Origin: Sulfitobacter sp. DFL-14
GTDB taxonomy: Bacteria > Pseudomonadota > Alphaproteobacteria > Rhodobacterales > Rhodobacteraceae
Direction of reading: 5' to 3'
Length of the DNA: 64,000 nucleotides
NCBI RefSeq assembly: GCF_003335585.1
Contig: NZ_QBFD01000046.1
Span: 710,679-774,678 of the forward strand
This document shows, one piece after another, positions 61,879-64,000 of this stretch. The notes below the pieces were generated by a model. It made no database searches. It was not told the origin of the DNA and saw only the letters and a list, made by a program, of their open reading frames with translations. A program made the translations under genes and the position numbers. Each line of letters starts with the position of its first letter. The stretch's first letter is position 1.

Positions 61879-63249
61879 ATGCTGAAAAACGACCACCTCG
61901 AACAATGGGACCGTGAGAATTTCTTTCACCCCTCGACCCATCTGGCTGATTTTGCACGGGGCAATGTCCCCCAGCGGATCGTGACCGGCGGCCAGGGCTG
62001 CCATATCGAGGACCGTGACGGCAACCGCCTGCTGGATGCATTCGCAGGGCTCTACTGCGTCAATGTCGGCTATGGCCGCAGTGACATCGCCGACGCCATC
62101 GCCGCACAGGCAAAGGAACTGGCCTATTACCATTCCTATGTCGGTCATGGCACCGAGGCGAGCATCACCCTGGCCAAGATGATCCTCGACCGCGCGCCGG
62201 ACAACATGTCCAAGGTCTACTTCGGCCTTGGCGGTTCGGACGCCAATGAGACCAACGTCAAGCTGATCTGGTATTACAACAATATCCTGGGCCGCCCCGA
62301 GAAGAAAAAGATCATCTCGCGGTGGCGCGGCTATCACGGTTCCGGCCTTGTCACCGGCTCGCTCACCGGGCTTGAGCTGTTCCACAAGAAGTTCGATCTG
62401 CCGCTGGCACAGGTGATCCATACCGAAGCCCCCTATTACTACCGCCGCGAAAACCTTGAACAAACCGAGGCGGAATTTGTCGCCCATTGCGTGGCAGAGC
62501 TGGAGGCCATGATTGACCGTGAAGGGGCAGATACAATTGCCGCATTCATCGGTGAACCCGTACTGGGAACCGGGGGCATCGTGCCGCCGCCCGAAGGCTA
62601 TTGGGCGGCCATCCAGACCGTATTGGACAAGCATGACATCCTGCTTGTGGCCGATGAAGTTGTGACAGGTTTCGGTCGACTGGGCACGATGTTCGGCTCG
62701 GATCACTATGGCATGAAGCCGGATCTCATCACCATCGCCAAGGGGCTGACCTCGGCCTATGCACCGCTCTCGGGTTCCATTGTCAGCGACAAGATGTGGA
62801 AGGTTCTTGAGCAGGGCACGGATGAAAACGGCCCCATCGGCCACGGCTGGACCTATTCGGCCCACCCCATCGGCGCAGCGGCAGGTGTTGCGAACCTCAG
62901 GCTTATCGACGAATTGGGCCTGATCAATAATGCCGGTGAAGTGGGCGCCTATCTCAACGCCGCGATGGCGGATGCATTCGGCACGCACGCCAATGTCGGC
63001 GAGGTGCGCGGCACGGGCATGCTCTGTGCGCTGGAGTTTGTGAAACAGCGCGACGGCCGGGTCTATTTCGATGCCTCCGACAAGGTCGGCCCCTCCATCG
63101 CGGCGGCCCTTCTGGCCGAGGGTGTGATTGCCCGCGCCATGCCCCAGGGTGACATTCTCGGTTTTGCACCACCCTTCTGCCTGACCCGCGAAGAAGCGGA
63201 TGAGGTGGTCGGCAAGACGGTAAAGGCGGTCAGGGCGGTCCTTGGCTAA
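61879..63249 (+). CDS. doeD: Diaminobutyrate transaminase
   Basis: 456-aa class III PLP transaminase (Atf/DoeD): FGLGGSDANETNVKLIWYYN, RWRGYHGSGLVTGSLTG, VADEVVTGFGRLGTMFGSD and TIAKGLTSAYAPLSG with the cofactor Lys. It turns diaminobutyrate into aspartate semialdehyde for DoeC. GAGGAGAAAG precedes the ATG. It is the last gene of the ectoine locus; the IS6 remnant starts 88 bases after it. Confidence 0.92.
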   Translation: MLKNDHLEQWDRENFFHPSTHLADFARGNVPQRIVTGGQGCHIEDRDGNRLLDAFAGLYCVNVGYGRSDIADAIAAQAKELAYYHSYVGHGTEASITLAKMILDRAPDNMSKVYFGLGGSDANETNVKLIWYYNNILGRPEKKKIISRWRGYHGSGLVTGSLTGLELFHKKFDLPLAQVIHTEAPYYYRRENLEQTEAEFVAHCVAELEAMIDREGADTIAAFIGEPVLGTGGIVPPPEGYWAAIQTVLDKHDILLVADEVVTGFGRLGTMFGSDHYGMKPDLITIAKGLTSAYAPLSGSIVSDKMWKVLEQGTDENGPIGHGWTYSAHPIGAAAGVANLRLIDELGLINNAGEVGAYLNAAMADAFGTHANVGEVRGTGMLCALEFVKQRDGRVYFDASDKVGPSIAAALLAEGVIARAMPQGDILGFAPPFCLTREEADEVVGKTVKAVRAVLG

Positions 63250-63337
63250 GGCTTTCCCAAAGCGGGCGACCGCGATCGGCATCAAGTACCTGCTTTTACC
63301 TGCAGGCCCTTTATGCCGGTTTCCCCAGGCTAGCCCT

Positions 63338-63595
63338 TGGATGAGATCATGGCGGAACGAGGTGTCGAAGTCGACCATGCGACCCTGAACCGGCGGGTCG
63401 TGAAATATGCTCCATTGATCGCCGCAAACGCCCAAGCCAGGAAGCGACCGACAGCCGTTTCCTGGCGGATGGACGAGACTCACATCAAGATCAAAGGCAA
63501 GTGGGTCTACTATTACCGAGCCATCGACAAATTCGGAAGAACCCTCGAATTCATGCCGAACTGGCTTCGCAGAGTTTGCGGCGCTCGCTGGATAG
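63338..63595 (+). pseudogene. IS6-family transposase, internally deleted
   Basis: The frame starts inside the protein (DEIMAERGVEVDHATLNRRV), keeps the first catalytic Asp region (RMDETHIKIKGKWVYYYRAI) and stops matching after RTLEF. Near 63556 it jumps, out of frame, to the C-terminal GFAEFAALAG followed by TAG. The central DDE part is lost. The right end of the element follows at 63632-63646. The 5' end is missing too. Confidence 0.75.
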
Positions 63596-63631
63596 GTGCA
63601 ACCAGCAGAAGAGCTTTCCCAGGCTGGCGAA

Positions 63632-63646
63632 AACTTTGCGACACTA
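63632..63646 (+). mobile_element. IS6-type terminal sequence, right copy
   Basis: AACTTTGCGACACTA, about 36 bases after the stop of the transposase remnant, which is where an IS6 end is expected. It matches 8830-8844 in sequence and orientation. Confidence 0.5.
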
Positions 63647-63680
63647 CCCTGTGCGACCCTCTGGCAGCCGGTTCCGCAGG

Positions 63681-64000
63681 CTAGCTAAGCGCCTGAAACT
63701 CCACGCGGCGGTTTTCCTCTGCCTTGGGATCAGCAGCGTTGAAAGGAAAGCGCTCTCCCAATCCGACGGTTTCCAGACGCTTGGGGTCAATGCCGCAGTT
63801 CTCGATCAGGTGGCGCGCCACTTCCTTGGCGCGCAGGATTGAAAGACGTTCATTATAAGCGTCGCTGCCGGAGGTGTCAGTGTGCCCGACGATGCGGATC
63901 AGATTGAGGTCGCTTTCCTTGAGAACCGTGCACATCTTTGCGAGCTTCGGCGTTTCCTCGGCTGAGAGCGCCGCGGAATCAAAGCCGAACTTGATACGCA
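63681..64000 (-). CDS. OmpA-family protein, N-terminally cut by the window edge
   Basis: The minus-strand frame is open to the window end and gives the last 105 residues of an OmpA-like peptidoglycan-binding domain: FGFDSAALSAEETPKLAKM, VGHTDTSGSDAYNERLSILRA and LGERFPFNAADPKAEENRRVEF. The Asp in GHTDTSG and the Arg in ENRR bind diaminopimelate. It is intact sequence beyond the IS6 remnant and probably part of the resident genome. Confidence 0.88.
   Translation of the reverse strand, partial: RIKFGFDSAALSAEETPKLAKMCTVLKESDLNLIRIVGHTDTSGSDAYNERLSILRAKEVARHLIENCGIDPKRLETVGLGERFPFNAADPKAEENRRVEFQALS

Noticed and set aside
61840-63483. A 547-codon minus-strand frame
   Set aside because: Antisense to doeD and crosses into the IS6 remnant.
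1-64000. CRISPR arrays, rRNA and tRNA genes
   Set aside because: No regularly spaced repeats, rRNA sequence or tRNA-like cloverleaf were noticed on either strand by eye.

Overview
The window looks like a high-GC alphaproteobacterium of the Rhodobacterales (Roseobacter/Paracoccus-type). The grounds are codon use, frequent GTG/TTG starts, a Hint-domain protein of the kind common in that order, ectoine-catabolic genes in the order I recall from Ruegeria, and a complete beta-hydroxyaspartate cycle. These assignments rest on reading the translated sequences by eye; no database search was run.

Layout. (1) 1-7.8 kb is a stress and envelope region: BON, PRC-barrel, SDR, YciE/YciF-type ferritin-like protein, a proline-rich small protein, an unknown 200-aa protein, a DUF421 membrane protein, a ClsB/YbhN/YbhP-like trio and dodecin. 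Four promoter-like sites of form GGAAC-N17-GTT sit in front of its transcription units and suggest EcfG (general stress response) control. (2) 8.0-8.85 kb is a graveyard of Tn3, IS30 and other transposon remnants that ends in an IS6-type terminus. (3) 8.9-17.2 kb (minus strand) is a probable seven-gene operon: tctC-tctB-tctA, aldehyde dehydrogenase, a phospho-lyase-type class III PLP enzyme, an APH-fold kinase and an omega-transaminase. (4) 17.4-24.1 kb holds an HpaR-like MarR regulator, a UPF0261 gene and hpaFEDGH for homoprotocatechuate meta-cleavage. Paired TTAAC-NN-GTTA(A/T) sites link blocks 3 and 4. (5) 24.2-44.1 kb is purine catabolism (guanine deaminase, permease, xanthine dehydrogenase XdhABC, cytochrome-c-type urate oxidase, HIU hydrolase, an allantoinase-OHCU decarboxylase fusion, ureidoglycine aminohydrolase, ureidoglycolate lyase, two sister LysR regulators). 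Embedded in it is bhcABCD/bhcR, the beta-hydroxyaspartate cycle, which can assimilate the glyoxylate released by purine breakdown. (6) 44.5-48.1 kb is an IclR regulator with a two-subunit CoA-transferase and a CaiB/BaiF protein, substrate unknown. (7) 48.5-49.5 kb is an orphan Hint-domain protein. (8) 49.7-63.25 kb is the ectoine/5-hydroxyectoine uptake and degradation locus enuR-uehABC-usp-eutABCDE-asnC-doeC-doeD. (9) 63.3-63.65 kb is an internally deleted IS6-family element, followed by the end of an OmpA-family gene.

Together, 8.9-63.2 kb is a nearly uninterrupted catabolic island for aromatic, purine and compatible-solute nitrogen sources, with IS6-type ends in the same orientation on both sides. 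The most novel proposal is that blocks 3 and 4 form one regulon that channels biogenic arylethylamines and arylethanolamines, by transamination or by phosphorylation plus phospho-elimination, into homoprotocatechuate. Genes for several expected steps (HpaBC, HpaI, allantoate amidohydrolase, urease) are not in the window.
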